Below are positions 34,305 to 45,590 of a stretch of 64,000 nucleotides of DNA, piece after piece. The stretch is from Takakia lepidozioides (Eukaryota; Streptophyta; Takakiopsida; Takakiales; Takakiaceae). Made by a program: the position numbers and the translations under genes. Each line of letters begins with the position of its first letter. Positions within the stretch are counted from its first letter, which is position 1. The stretch covers positions 28,830,001 through 28,894,000 of the forward strand of contig CM060733.1 in the NCBI GenBank assembly GCA_030704615.1, written 5' to 3'. The notes under the pieces were generated by a model. The model was not told the origin of the DNA, ran no database searches, and saw only the letters and a list, made by a program, of their open reading frames with translations.

Positions 34305-34500
34305 TCGCGTGAGCACAACCCACGGTCATGGGAGTTTTATGATTTTTTAGCCTCGGTCATAGGAGTTATATGTTTTCACAATTGAATAAAACCATAAGCG
34401 GATATAGGAGGACTGGTGCATTTAGACGGTACATCTGCACCAATCCAGCAAGGCGAAACCTTCAGTAGTATAGCTAGAAACCCTAAACCTATAGCGGCGG
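34305..34500. repeat. Dispersed repeat shared with 48370-48545
   Basis: Both loci carry ACAACCCACGGTCATGGG, a GTTTT...GAATAAA stretch, GGTGCATT and an AAACCCTAAA-like end in the same order. I cannot classify the family. Confidence 0.5.
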
Positions 34501-34979
34501 CGGTGAGTTTCGCATTGAGAAATACTTGGTAATATGGGCACAAACCTAAGCAGCCCGTGCAACAATTTCATGCAACGAAAACAAAATAGTTGTAGCTAAT
34601 ACAAAATACAATTCTAATGCTATTGAAATGTGCTGCTAAACTTAATAGAACTCGAAAAATGTATTTGTTCCCTCGTCCAAAAATAACACCAAACACACAG
34701 TGAGCAGAAAATATAGCGATATTGATTGAAATGATTTACAAGACAATATAGACAAAATAACAAATGAGGATACTTTCGCTTACTGAAATTTCCTTTAGGA
34801 ACGGAGTTAACGTGTACATCTATCATTTAAATCATCAATAAAACCAAGATATTCATTCTTGTGCCGTGAATTTTAGCACAGAATCTGAGAAGGTCTGAGA
34901 TTGTTTCGCTTTGATAACATCAATGTCGACAATTTTTAGTAATGAATTCAAAGATTGAAAAGGGTTTCTCAACACAAAA

Positions 34980-35694
34980 CTATTGTCTAACAATGCTTGA
35001 GTTCAAAAACCAACATGCTTTTGAACCTATATGGAGGGATATGAACTGAGGGATTTGAACTACTTCGCCTTAACAGTAGAGTTTCTGAACACGAAACTCC
35101 TGTTTGATAAGGTTGTGTTCAAAGACCTGCATGTTTTTTAACCAATATGGAGGGATATGAACTCAAGGATTTCAACTGATTCGCCAAAACAAAAGAGTTC
35201 CTCAACACGAAACTCTTGTTTATAAGTGTTTTTGTTCAAAGCACTATATGTTTTTGAACAAATATGAAGGGATATGAACTTAAGGATTTGAAATACTTCG
35301 TCGTAACAAAAGAGTTTCTCAACACGAAACTCTTGTCCGACTGTGGTTGCGTACAAAAACTTGCATACTTTTGAAACAATATGGAGGGATACGAATTGAG
35401 GGATTTGAAATCCTTCGCCGTAAAAAAAGAGCTTCTCAACACGAAACTTTTGTCTAACAGTGTTATGGTTTAAGAATCTGCATGCTTTAGAAGCTATATG
35501 GAGGGACATGAATTCAGGGATATGAAATGCTTCGGCAAAGCAAACGTGTTTCTCAATACGAACTCTTCTCTAACTGTGTTTTTGTTCAAAAATCTGTATG
35601 TATTTGGAATAATAAGGGGGGATACGAACTGAGAGATTTGAACTCTTTCGCCTTGACAAAAGAATTTCTCAACACGAAACTCTCGTCTAACATT
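34980..35694 (-). repeat. 117-bp tandem array, about six units
   Basis: Units start ATGGAGGGATATGAACT (plus strand) near 35031, 35146, 35263, 35381, 35498 and 35614, a period of 115-118 bp. Each contains TTCGCC(G)TAACAAAAGAG, TTTCTCAACACGAAACTC and a TTCAAAAACCTGCATG-like end. Because the unit is close to 39 codons, the minus strand stays open across three units (35509-35138), repeating FRVEKLF, FISLHI and SKACRFLN-like segments. The same unit occurs at 51690-52435 and 53978-54330. Confidence 0.85.
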
Positions 35695-36030
35695 GTAAGA
35701 GGCTTCCCCAAATGAGGTTTCTTGATGGAGAAGTTTCCTTAAACAAATGAGGTATCTTGGTGGAGAAGTTTCCTCCAAATGAAGCTTCTTGAGCAGTTTC
35801 CCAAGTTACTCTCGTTAATTTGGTAAACTCCCAGTAACTTGGTAACTAATGGTGACTGATGGTAGATCACGATAACTTTTGATAACATGGTAATTTGATA
35901 ACTTATGGTATTTATTCCTAGTAAGTTCTTCAAGACTATGTCCGTGACATCACCCCCTCCTCTAGCGTCGAGTTCCTCGAGGAGCGGTAAAATCTTGGAC
36001 TTGCTTAGAGTTGGAGAAAATCCAAAATCC
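35695..36030 (-). repeat. Truncated chromovirus LTR with adjoining internal sequence
   Basis: Bases 35695-35949 match the LTRs at 53398-53977 and 57004-57629 (GAGGCTTCCCCAAATGAG, ATGGAGAAGTTTCC, ending GTGACA on the plus strand). The following CACCCCCTCCTCTAGCG and CTTGGACTTGCTTAGAG match the sequence outside the LTR at 57630-57690, i.e. the element's 3' internal end on the minus strand. The LTR is cut at 35695, where the tandem array begins. Confidence 0.8.
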
Positions 36031-37037
36031 GACGAATGGTACTTGCAAGTATTCGGCTCTTCGTTCTTGACTCAAATGATTTATAGGTCTACAACCATCG
36101 ATAGTATCCAACACCTTGAACTTGGGACCACACAGTGATTTGAGCATTCAGATTTTCAAAGCTGCCTTCAAACATGATTTTGTTGCCTTCTGGGTCCGAA
36201 GCCTCAACCTCCAACAGAATTATCAGACTTCGAGTATGCTCCACTTGCCGTCGTACGGGGTCTAGACGAGGAAGTACCACTACAACAGAACGCGGTATAT
36301 CTGACTGCGAGGTCGCGGTAGTCATAGTTTTCCTGACTTTGACCATGACTTCCCTATATTTTTGGACCAAATGGGGCTTCCCGTAGTCGTTGAAATAACT
36401 GCGTGACTACGTAATCCTCTGGGTGACTACGTTGGTAGACTTCGTCATGACTGCATGGCTCCGCACTAGACGGAAGGTTGGTCAACGATGGTTGACCAAC
36501 GCGAACTCACCACCAAATAGTCGTTGGAATGACTTCAGTGCAAGGGTGGTAGCAAAAGGTTAATTTTTATTAAAAAATTCCTTATAGGGTTGCCCATTAG
36601 AGGGCTGGGACTTAGTTCTTTTTTCTTTTTTCTCCTACGCGGTTTTTTAGTATCGAACTGTTGTGTCATGGAACGCGAGGATCGCAGGATAGGGCGTGGG
36701 ATGGAGGCTTTGCATTGAGCTACTGATGCGGGGCGAAGCACAACCTGCACCGCAACCGCAATGGGCTTTCTTATCTCCTGATTATTCTCCCGCCATGGCT
36801 TTCCTGTGCTTCGAATTGAACCACCTCCTTTCCTTGGCCCTAGCTTGGTTTTACTCCTGTCTCCCAAGCTGTCTCCCATTAATTCGCACTAATGGCCTCC
36901 TCAAGCTCCTACAGCCCTACTCCCCCCCTCCAGACACCCCTCTCATAGCCTTCCGCTCTTTTTCATTATCTCCCTCCCCCTTGCGATCTCTTCCCTGACG
37001 CCCTGATCTCGGAATCTCCCCCTCGCTGCTTCGCAAT
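36031..37037. other. Non-genic region
   Basis: No gene is seen. The part after about 36690 is C/T-rich and may be the 5' UTR of the LINE-like remnant that follows. Confidence 0.35.
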
Positions 37038-38229
37038 TTGGCGATGGCTTCTTTTATTTCGGCAGTCCCCCATCATCAACGCCAAGAACACAACAACCGT
37101 CGTGAACCCAGGCGTGACTCCAGAATCAGGAATGGAGGTTCAGCAAGGAGACAAGGCAATGATGGTCCTGGGGTCCTTGGGCCCAGACCAACGCCTGCTC
37201 ATGAGGCCCCTCCCATGCAAATGTGGAGTGAAGCTACGGGGTCTGTTGATGAAAACCAACCCATCCTGGTCCTAGACATGGATTTGATCAAGGAGCATTC
37301 TCTACAGCTGAAGGAACAAGGTATTCTGGTGCATTTTCTTGGGAGAGCAAGAGATCGACATTGGGCTAGAAAATGGGCCCATGAGCATCTCGGGGGTGAT
37401 GGCGGTCTCACCCACCACTTCTGCATTCCTCTGGGGCGAGGATTTTACTCCATCATGTTTGGCTCGGCGGAGCTTGCAGAGAGAGCACTCAAATTTAAAT
37501 ACTGCTAGATCCAGATATCGTGTTAACATCTTCCCTTGGTCCCCGGACTGGGGGCACAAGGATGGAATTACATGTAGGCCAAGGATCATTGCGCTCCCGT
37601 TCCTCCCAGGGAATTACTTACGATCATTACCTGAGATCGGAGCACATTTCGGGGCTTTTGTCAGTGCTATTCAACCAAACGACTTTGAGTTCAGCGACCC
37701 CCGCAATGCAGACCACAATTCTGCTACTTATGATGGGTATAGGGACAGTGGCATTCCGCGGATTGTTGTGATTATGCCAGAAAGCACCAAGCTCCCTAGC
37801 TCCATCAAGCTCCCCACTTTGGACAAAAGCTTCGTCTCTGTCATTATCAAGGAAGAGATTTTGTCAACTGTTTGCCACAGATACCATAAGGAGGGACATG
37901 TTCTTGCGGATTGCCCAGATGCTGCAAAATGTGCGTTCAAAATTAAGTCTGCTCTCAACCGTTTCAATGGGGTAGGTGTGGACAACAAGAATGTGCAGAT
38001 TGCGTCCTCCCCTCAGGTGCGAAAGCGCTTTGGTTCTTCTCCTCAGGATCAGCCACCGGCCAAATGGACTCGGGACTCTCTTTTTTGTTCCCCCTCGGTG
38101 AGTCCGAGGGTTTTTCTGCTCCCGGCGAAATTGCCTCTGCCGCAAGCTCAGATCCTGTCTTCAAAGGCCTGCTTCAAGTTAGGGGGTGATGCTCCTCTTA
38201 ACCTCGCATGTTTTTGCCTTCGCAACTGA
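37038..38229 (+). pseudogene. LINE ORF1-like protein with CCHC knuckle, frameshifted
   Basis: A basic N-terminus (RREPRRDSRIRNGG) is followed by HFLGRARDRHWARKWAHEH and GRGFYSIMFGSAELAERAL, resembling the DUF4283 domain of plant LINE ORF1 proteins. The frame breaks near 37500 and continues in another (NIFPWSPDWGH, RIIALPFLPGNYL, KLPTLDKSFVSVIIKEEI). A single knuckle-like CHRYHKEGHVLADCP follows and a Pro-rich tail to 38229. That order matches nucleic-acid-binding ORF1 of L1-type plant LINEs. No ORF2 follows. Confidence 0.6.
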
Positions 38230-39184
38230 GGTCTTTCTCTAAACTCTCTCTTCCGGCAGTGGTTCATCCAGGAGTGTCTGTCGTCGTGAAAATCCAGGTT
38301 ACGCCCATCATTTTTGGTGTCCCTAACGGCACACCGTCAATTCTTTTCTCTCATGATTCTACTCTGCACAGTGCCTGGGTGACTGATGCAGATCTGGGCT
38401 CCTTCAAGAGGGTCAAGAGATGGACCTTATCATTACAAAAATCAAGGAGGTTTTCTCTACACACCTTCCCCTCTTCATGCACCATGGGGAGGCAAAGCAT
38501 ATTGGGTTTCAAGCCATAGAAGATCAAAGACAGCCAAAGTGGAGAGTACAGGGGAAGATGGAATAAGGCTCACTGGGGGTGGAGCGGGGATGGCCAAGTC
38601 CACTGGAGCCAAGTTGACAGAGGGATCTTCTTGCACGTCCACCTCTTGAACATGGACCACCATCAAGCCATCGCTATTTTGAGGGCAATCAATAGTGGTG
38701 GAGTACAATTTTGCCCTCGCCGCGGCGAGGAGAAGCTCTCTGCCAGCTGAATAAACTGCTGAGAGCCAAACATAATCAGAGTTAGCCTTGAAGCTGTCAG
38801 GCAGCGTAGAATGAGTCCAGTGAGAGGTAGGCTCCAAAGTATAGGGCGGTTTCTGCCTTATGGTCACTCTTGTCCTTGTCAGAAAATGGGATTTATTCAC
38901 TTTATCTATGCCTTGCGTTCTCTTCATCTGCTGGGATCCATCCCTGGATTTTGTTACTCCTCCTCCAGGAATTGACAACACATGTATCTTCGTATGGATT
39001 GCACTGAAGCTGTCTCCTGCTCTGCCTTTGCTGCTCCTCTCGAAGCCTATCAGCTCCACTCCCTCCTGGCTCCAGCAGTGGGTCCCCGGGTTGCCGGCTC
39101 TTCTCCTCTCAGTTGCTGACATCAGATGCATTAAGAAGCCTCCTTTCCAACCATCAAATCGTGGGACTCCCATGGGCTTTGCTT
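38230..39184. other. Unassigned region between LINE-like and gypsy remnants
   Basis: The minus strand is open for 232 codons (39173-38475) without recognisable motifs. The plus strand is also partly open. It could be the rest of the LINE-like element. I assign no gene. Confidence 0.3.
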
Positions 39185-40012
39185 CAAAGCCTCCATGAAT
39201 TGTTCCTTGTACTCATGGAAGCACTGTTCGACGTGGATATCCAGTACAAACCGGGACAGGACAATGTGGCGGCCGATGCTTTAAGTAGAAAGCAGCAGCT
39301 CATGTTAGTGTACAAGGGCGAGACGGCGCTCCAAAGGAAGATCCGGAAGGCTTACCGGAAGGATGAGATGACAAAGTCCGTGATGCAGGACTTGAGGATG
39401 GGGGTTAAATCGCAGTTTCACTTGCAAAATGGACTGCTCCGGTATAAGCGAAAGCGTCTCTACATACCGAAGGGAGGGATCAGAGATAGTCTCTTGAGAG
39501 AATGTCATGATGGCCCACTTGCGGGCCACGGCAGAGCCAAACGCACCGCGGCACTCTTGAAGAAAGAGTATTTCTGGCCCAAACTGAGGGAGGAGGCCGA
39601 GGAGTATGTCAAGACATGCACCACATGCCAACAAAATCGGAGCGAGTTCAAAAGGCAAGCGAGGCTGTTACAACCCTTGCCGATTCCAGAGGGGTCTTGG
39701 GAAAGTGTCTCGATGGATTTCATGACTGCTATGCCGCTGTCAAAAGGATTCGATGCGATCATGGTGGTGGTGGATAGGTGCAGTAAAATGGGCCATTTCA
39801 TCCCCACCAAGGAGACAGCAACGGCCCAGGAGACGGGGCGACTTTACTTCGCCCACGTCTTCAAACATCATGGACTTCCGAAAGATATTGTCTTGGACCG
39901 CGATCCAAAGTTTACGAATAAATTTTGGAGGGCACTTTGGAAGAAAATGGGAAACGCATCCGAGGCGGTTGCAGCTTTCGAAAGGCGACCTCAAAAGCGA
40001 AAGAAGCGTTGA
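39185..40012 (+). pseudogene. Ty3/gypsy pol fragment: RNase H end and integrase, internally deleted
   Basis: The frame enters at the RNase H C-terminus (YKPGQDNVAADALSRK). It carries the integrase zinc-binding region (HDGPLAGHGRAKRTAAL, KTCTTCQQNRSEFKR) and the catalytic core start (WESVSMDFMTAMP, VVVDRCSKMGHF, HGLPKDIVLDRDPKF). After FWRALWKKMG the expected core end with the catalytic Glu is missing. The frame jumps to SEAVAAFERRPQKRKKR and stops, so a large in-frame deletion joined integrase to the polyprotein end. It is 5'-truncated at about 39185. It probably belongs with the LTR at 40917. Confidence 0.85.
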
Positions 40013-40916
40013 TGGGGACATCAACCTTGGAGCGTGGGGGAGGAAATGCATGCTTAGCCCGGCTTAGCTAGCTCAGGAATCTGATTGCAAAAACTTGTAT
40101 TGTACAAATTTTAATATAAATGAAATGGTTAACAAATGTTGTGCGTCCTATTTTATTTGGAATGGTGATGCTTGGTTTGTTTTGCTAGTGTGTAGAATGC
40201 ATGCTAGCTTACAAAAGTGGGAGAGGTAAATTGGATTAATTATATGTTTGCGTAGTGCCGAAATCGGGTGACTCCCATCCAAAGGGCAAGGAAACTTGCG
40301 CCTTCTTTGGGACTTCACGTGCTAGTGCGCACCTGACGCGTGCGCGTACTATAACTGCGCAACCGAGGGGGTTGCCTTGTCGTGCGGGCTAACGCGGAAA
40401 CTATGTACTTCCGTTCACGTACTATAATCGTGTAGCCTCGGGACGAAGTCGTAGTGCGGCTTCGGCGTGTTCCCGTACCTCAGGCCAACATTCCAAGGCG
40501 GACCCAATTGTAGTGATTAGGGCGTACGGTTGGTTCAAGGTTATCTTCCTAGTAAAAAAATGTTCAAGGTGAACCCTTGCTCAAGGTGATGCCAAAAGCG
40601 GCATAATGAGCGGTCGCAAGCAATGTTGTTGCAGTAAGGCGATTCGATCCTCGGGAAGGATCGATCCTTGGCCTTGAAGTAGGCCAAGAAGAGTGCACTG
40701 GGTAGGGCTTGAGAGGCTCCACCCTTGGCTGGGACTTAGAGGAAGTCGGCCGAACTAGCTAGTGGAGAGTAGAGTCAAGTGGGGGTTTGGTTCTTTGCCA
40801 TGGGACGCCATGGTACGGAAACAAACGCCTTGATGTGGGACGCCACAACTTGGATGTTTGTTTCTACAAAATGGACAAGTCGATGAGGACATCGACTCCC
40901 TATTGGTAGGGGTGTG
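40013..40916 (+). other. Gypsy 3' untranslated region and polypurine tract
   Basis: This region between the pol stop and the LTR has no gene. A purine-rich TTGGTAGGGGTG directly before the LTR start is a plausible polypurine tract. Another purine tract (GTGGGGGAGGAAA) lies near 40035. Confidence 0.5.
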
Positions 40917-41641
40917 TGTCGCGGCCCTTCGCCTTGAGGGCAGGGGTCGGGACACGAGAGGGGCTGCCCCTGTGGTGGGGGTAGTGGCAACAATAGATGC
41001 GGGGGCTGAAGCACCCTTGAGTGCCCAAGGCACTCAAGGAGGCGGAGGCGCTCACTAGGTGGAGCTCCGCACACCGTGTTGCGATGGGGGTGGTTCCACG
41101 AGGGGTGGTGGTAGCTTAGTGGGACTTAGTGGGGGTGGCATAGGACTCACCATGGGGTGGAGACCTTGTGGTGGGAGTCGTGGGGAGTCTTGGGACTCGT
41201 CACGGTCCAATGGGACCGTGGTGGGTGGGCCAAGACTCACCGCGACTCATCACCGGAAGTCGAGGGTTTTCGTGGTGGTTCGCCATAAATTGGTATGGTT
41301 GTTTGTGAAACCCCCGCGGACAGTCACAAAAGTATATATAGGGGAGTAGTAACCCCGAGAACGGTGCAAGCCCGTTGGTGACCAAAAACTAGTGAGTAAG
41401 CGAGCGAGCCGGAAAGCGACCAAGGAGTAGGGAGTTAATCCGGACTGCCATCTACCAAAGGGAATTTCCACTAGGCCCAAATTGATGGAGGGTCTTTCGG
41501 TAGAGTAAAGGGGGACCGTTATGTCCCGGTGAGCAGCCGAAGCTCCGAGTTGGCCCGGCAGCCAGGTTGGGAGTTAGGCGTGCGCATCAAAGCGAGTAAC
41601 TATGACTTGAAGGGGAGCTTACCGAAGTTAGGTGCGTGACA
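40917..41641 (+). repeat. Ty3/gypsy 3' LTR (725 bp)
   Basis: This is the plus-strand copy of the LTR at 1358-2081. It starts TGTCGCGGCCC, ends GACA, has nearly equal length (725 against 724 bp), and has the same TATATA region and inner end. Single-base differences are scattered throughout, so the two come from different insertions of one family. Confidence 0.9.
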
Positions 41642-43844
41642 CCGTCATACCGCAGCAGCCCTAAATGAAAAGAAGTCGAACGTTCGTTGAGGTGAGTAAG
41701 TAGAGGGGTGGGAAAGCCCGAGCTGTTGAGCAGGACGACGAAAACCATCAGTCCCTACTGTGCAAGCTCAAAACGGGGTTTGTTTTTTTTTTTTTTTTTG
41801 GTCGGAAGATTTTACGAGAGCCTCATTGCAGATACTGGCATGTAACTTGACAATAAGGCTTGCAATCAGTTCTCTTTTAACAAAGCTCGCTTCACTTTGT
41901 ATACTAAAATCTGTAACATTATTATGTAATGCAAAGTCTGAATTTTGCAACATAATATTTAATTTCTTTGTGAAATCAAGTATGCTTCTAAATTAAAGGC
42001 ATATTAAAGATTTGGAGGTTTTTTAATTTTAACTTTAATTGTTTATATCCGGGTTGATATCTATCTGGTATTACGATTGGAATACCCATCCTATTGATAT
42101 CCATCCACAAATAAAAAATCATACTACTATTGAGAATGGGCAGATATTAAAGTTAAGTGAATATTCCAATACTATGGAACCAGCTGGTATTAAAAAAAAA
42201 GTAATACCCGACCGCCACTGGTATGAACTCTATATATTATATAGAGATAATTAATAATGTATATTATAAACAATACATATACTAGAATACAATCTTTAGC
42301 AATAACATGGCATATAGTGCAATACCAGACTCAATAGTATGGGATGGCTCAATATGGTACTTAAATATATTACCATCAATGTATGGAAGTGCATATCAAG
42401 GCAAAGCATGGGATGGCCCACATGCAATGAATGTATGACGTCGAACCTGGGAGTGTAGACATGTGTGAAGAAGAGGGTTTTATTGTGAGAAATTTGCATT
42501 TTAAATTTGGAAAATCGATTAAGTGCATGCAGGCCACACTTGGGGACTTGGAACTCCTCACACGCCATCACACGTGAGAAGTGCAAATTGGCTGTTCCTG
42601 CCACAGGTGCAAACGAGACACCATAACCAGCCCCAACAACTTGACCTTGAGAGAGAAAATAAATACCCCTTTTGGGGCCATGAAGGAGAATAAGGGGAAA
42701 AGCCGCAACCTGATGGCAAAGTAAGAGAGACAGCTCACAAGGGTTAATTGAACCCTAGATCTACATGCCCATGCACAAAAGGTCTTACTACCACGGCACA
42801 ATCTTTGTTGTGTGTTAATAACTTAATTGTTATTGGCTCAAAATAGATACGATTGCTACTTTATTTAATTCAAATCAAATGAACTATGTAGGATAAATTG
42901 GTATGGTTTGATTATTCATCATTCAATGACTCTACCCAATTAATAGATTTGACTCTAGCTTGTCCAATGAATTGTAAATTTCATAGCTGGATTACCCAGT
43001 TATGCCCAACCATTCAAAGAAAAAAACATTGTTGGGCAAAATTCTACCTAATTGTTTATGAGGGAAAGAGGTTAGTTTTTTCCTCTCACTATAACTAAGG
43101 GGCCTGATTTGTGAGTTGTTGCTCTCATGTGTTTCCTTTCTGAAAAGAAAAGAACTTAAAAAGAAAATAGAATTAATAAAACTTTGAAGCAACTTTGAGC
43201 CTGGCAAGAGTTGTATTGCAATAAGGTAATTATCATATGCCCTAACCACTTAACCACCCATTGAACGTTCTATGTAATTATATTCAATGTCATTCAAGGA
43301 AGGCTTTTAAGCAATTAATGTATATGATATTTATTACCATCCAATTGAAATTTCCATAATTTTTGTTAATATTATAAAATGACAGTGAATCAAATAAATT
43401 TAAAACAGCAGGCTCATTGTATTATACATCAATAATATAATACATAATAGTTCCCAACGACAAATAGCTTGAGAAGATACGATGGGGTGTTCGCACCTCC
43501 TCCATCCTCCTTGCTCATCTCTTTTGAATTTTTCTTGTTTTATGAAGAGAGAATCATTTTCTATGGAAATTCTTGGAGCTAGCTCTCAAAAAAATTTGGG
43601 TGAAAGAAACCCATTGAGATAATTATTGAGATGGGTACAATGAATATGACTTGGGGTTACCCTTAGCATGGAACATTGCGAACAGCAAGTTCGGTACATG
43701 GAGCCAATTCTATGAAGATAAAAATCATGTGTTTTATCCCTCAATTGTTGTGTTGGGTATCTTGATTGTTTCTTGGTGTGAAGACAGACCCTCGAGGATT
43801 CCAAACTCAATTAAGTAGTATTTCCAATATGCGTGCTAATACAA
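41642..43844. other. Intergenic, AT-rich
   Basis: No gene is seen. A T-homopolymer occurs at about 41780-41800. The last few hundred bases should include the SET-gene promoter. Confidence 0.4.
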
Positions 43845-45590
43845 ATGTCAAAACACAAAGTTTCTGTTGATTTGGAACGGCTGAAAAAAAGCCCTTATCT
43901 TGTCAATCCTATCCTCGTCAGCCCTCTTTGTAGTCCTCGCCTTGGAGGAGTCTCTAGATCATTTAGGACAAACATATTGGAACACCATTTCAACCACAGT
44001 GCCCGACTTTCTTCCCCCAAACCAAGAAGTGTGCGCTCTTCCCCCATCAAGGAATGTCATGCATCTAAGAGTTGTAATTCTCCAACACCAGCAACACAAG
44101 GTTTGTCTTCTCTCCGAAGCATTCCAGAGCGCTATTTTTGTACGCCTACAGGCCGCCACTCTTGTCTTGTGCAAAATTCCAAAGATAAGAATGAGAGAGT
44201 GACTGCTTTGAATGTAAATGATTACTTCATTGCTGGGGGAAAGCTGGCCCCCCCAAGTTGTGTGGATTTTGTTGGCCCCGTCGAAGTGAAAGAGGTTGGA
44301 AAGGGCCGCGGCCGTGGCTTGGTCCTTAACACTGATGTGGAGCCGGGAGACTTGTTGCTAGTAAGCAACCCCATTGCAAAACTTGAAAAAATGGAAACAG
44401 AAGTTACTCAAGCAGGAAATGTTCTAGATGTGGGCAGTTGGAGTGTGTGCAATGTATTACAAGACAAGCTTGTTACTATTCTTTGCTCAAGGGCTATGAA
44501 ATCTTGTCATGACAAAGTCTTACTTTCAACACTATGCAGTCGTGGTAATGAGGCCCTGCCCGTTCCCCCAACACACATCTTTTCTCCGACAAGCAATCAA
44601 CGTCCCCCCTTTCAATACCAAGTGGACGATGTGTCCAGCAACCAACGAAGGAAAAATGCTCCATTGTCCCCGCTCACAGAAGTAGACATAACAGAGCTAG
44701 ATATAACAAGAATGTGTGGGGTCGTGAAATGCAATGCTTTTAGTCATAGTAGTGTCGAGCGTAAGAGTGACACGGAAGTCACACAGAGTTGGAGCTGTGG
44801 AATCTGGATGCTGCCATCTTTTATAAATCATTCATGTACACCGAATGCGGCTACAGTGGTGGTGGGGGATGCAATGTTCGTTGTGGCAGCTCGCAAGTTG
44901 CGGGCTACAAATGAACTTACTATTACTTACTTTGATATATTTAGGCCTTTACGAGAGCGTCGTCACAGTATGCATAACATGGACTTTGAATGTGCTTGTA
45001 GACGTTGTCAATTAGAAGAAAGTCTACAAGACTCGCTCTACGAGTTATCTCGGAATTACTCATTTCGAGAAATAGAGGGAGCTCTGACGTTGCGCTCTTT
45101 ATACATGGATGATTCTTTCACAGATGTTTGGAGCCTATTGTCTATTGATCATGTGCACCTCGAGCAATTGGTAGAACGTCTTCAACAACTGTTGTGTGAC
45201 GAAGCAGGTCTAACAAAAGAAGAGAAGAATTGGATTCGTGCGTCTTTTTTGTTAGCCTACATAGCTGATGGAAAGATAATCATAAATTCACAAGAGGCAC
45301 GGAAAATGAGACTCGCCAAGAAAATTCACTTAGAGATTGCATTGGAAGCCGCTGAGGCAGTGACTCGTGGTCACATGCAAACAATGCAGATTGCCACAAC
45401 TTTGTTAGAAAAGGCCAAACATTCATTGGGAAAACATTCATTTCTTGTAAAAGCAGCTAGTGAACGGGCGTTAAACTGTTGCATGCGTTTGTTTGGGCAT
45501 CAAAGTGAGGAGGCCCTTGAGAAATTAGTCAAATATGATAGAGAGATGTTAAGCAATTTGATATGCACATCACATTGTTTTATGTTGTGA
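43845..45590 (+). CDS. Intronless SET-domain protein (probable lysine methyltransferase)
   Basis: SET proteins transfer methyl groups from S-adenosylmethionine to lysines. From the ATG at 43845 the protein has 581 residues. Residues about 1-125 are Ser/Pro/Arg-rich. The split SET domain begins at VEVKEVGKGRGRGLVLNTDVEPGD and resumes after an insert with GVVKCNAFS and the core LPSFINHSCTPNAATVVVGD (NHSC...N AdoMet-binding motif). It ends LTITYFD. A post-SET-like Cys cluster (FECACRRCQ) follows, then a helical C-terminal region that may be TPR-like. This order matches plant SMYD-like and TPR-SET proteins. The usual upstream TPRs are absent, so it may be a short or 5'-lacking form. No intron interrupts it, unlike most genes in this window. 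Confidence 0.85.
   Translation: MSKHKVSVDLERLKKSPYLVNPILVSPLCSPRLGGVSRSFRTNILEHHFNHSARLSSPKPRSVRSSPIKECHASKSCNSPTPATQGLSSLRSIPERYFCTPTGRHSCLVQNSKDKNERVTALNVNDYFIAGGKLAPPSCVDFVGPVEVKEVGKGRGRGLVLNTDVEPGDLLLVSNPIAKLEKMETEVTQAGNVLDVGSWSVCNVLQDKLVTILCSRAMKSCHDKVLLSTLCSRGNEALPVPPTHIFSPTSNQRPPFQYQVDDVSSNQRRKNAPLSPLTEVDITELDITRMCGVVKCNAFSHSSVERKSDTEVTQSWSCGIWMLPSFINHSCTPNAATVVVGDAMFVVAARKLRATNELTITYFDIFRPLRERRHSMHNMDFECACRRCQLEESLQDSLYELSRNYSFREIEGALTLRSLYMDDSFTDVWSLLSIDHVHLEQLVERLQQLLCDEAGLTKEEKNWIRASFLLAYIADGKIIINSQEARKMRLAKKIHLEIALEAAEAVTRGHMQTMQIATTLLEKAKHSLGKHSFLVKAASERALNCCMRLFGHQSEEALEKLVKYDREMLSNLICTSHCFML

Noticed and set aside
38475-39173. A 232-codon minus-strand gene
   Set aside because: No recognisable domain, and it overlaps a region between two transposon remnants with other open frames; not supported as a gene.
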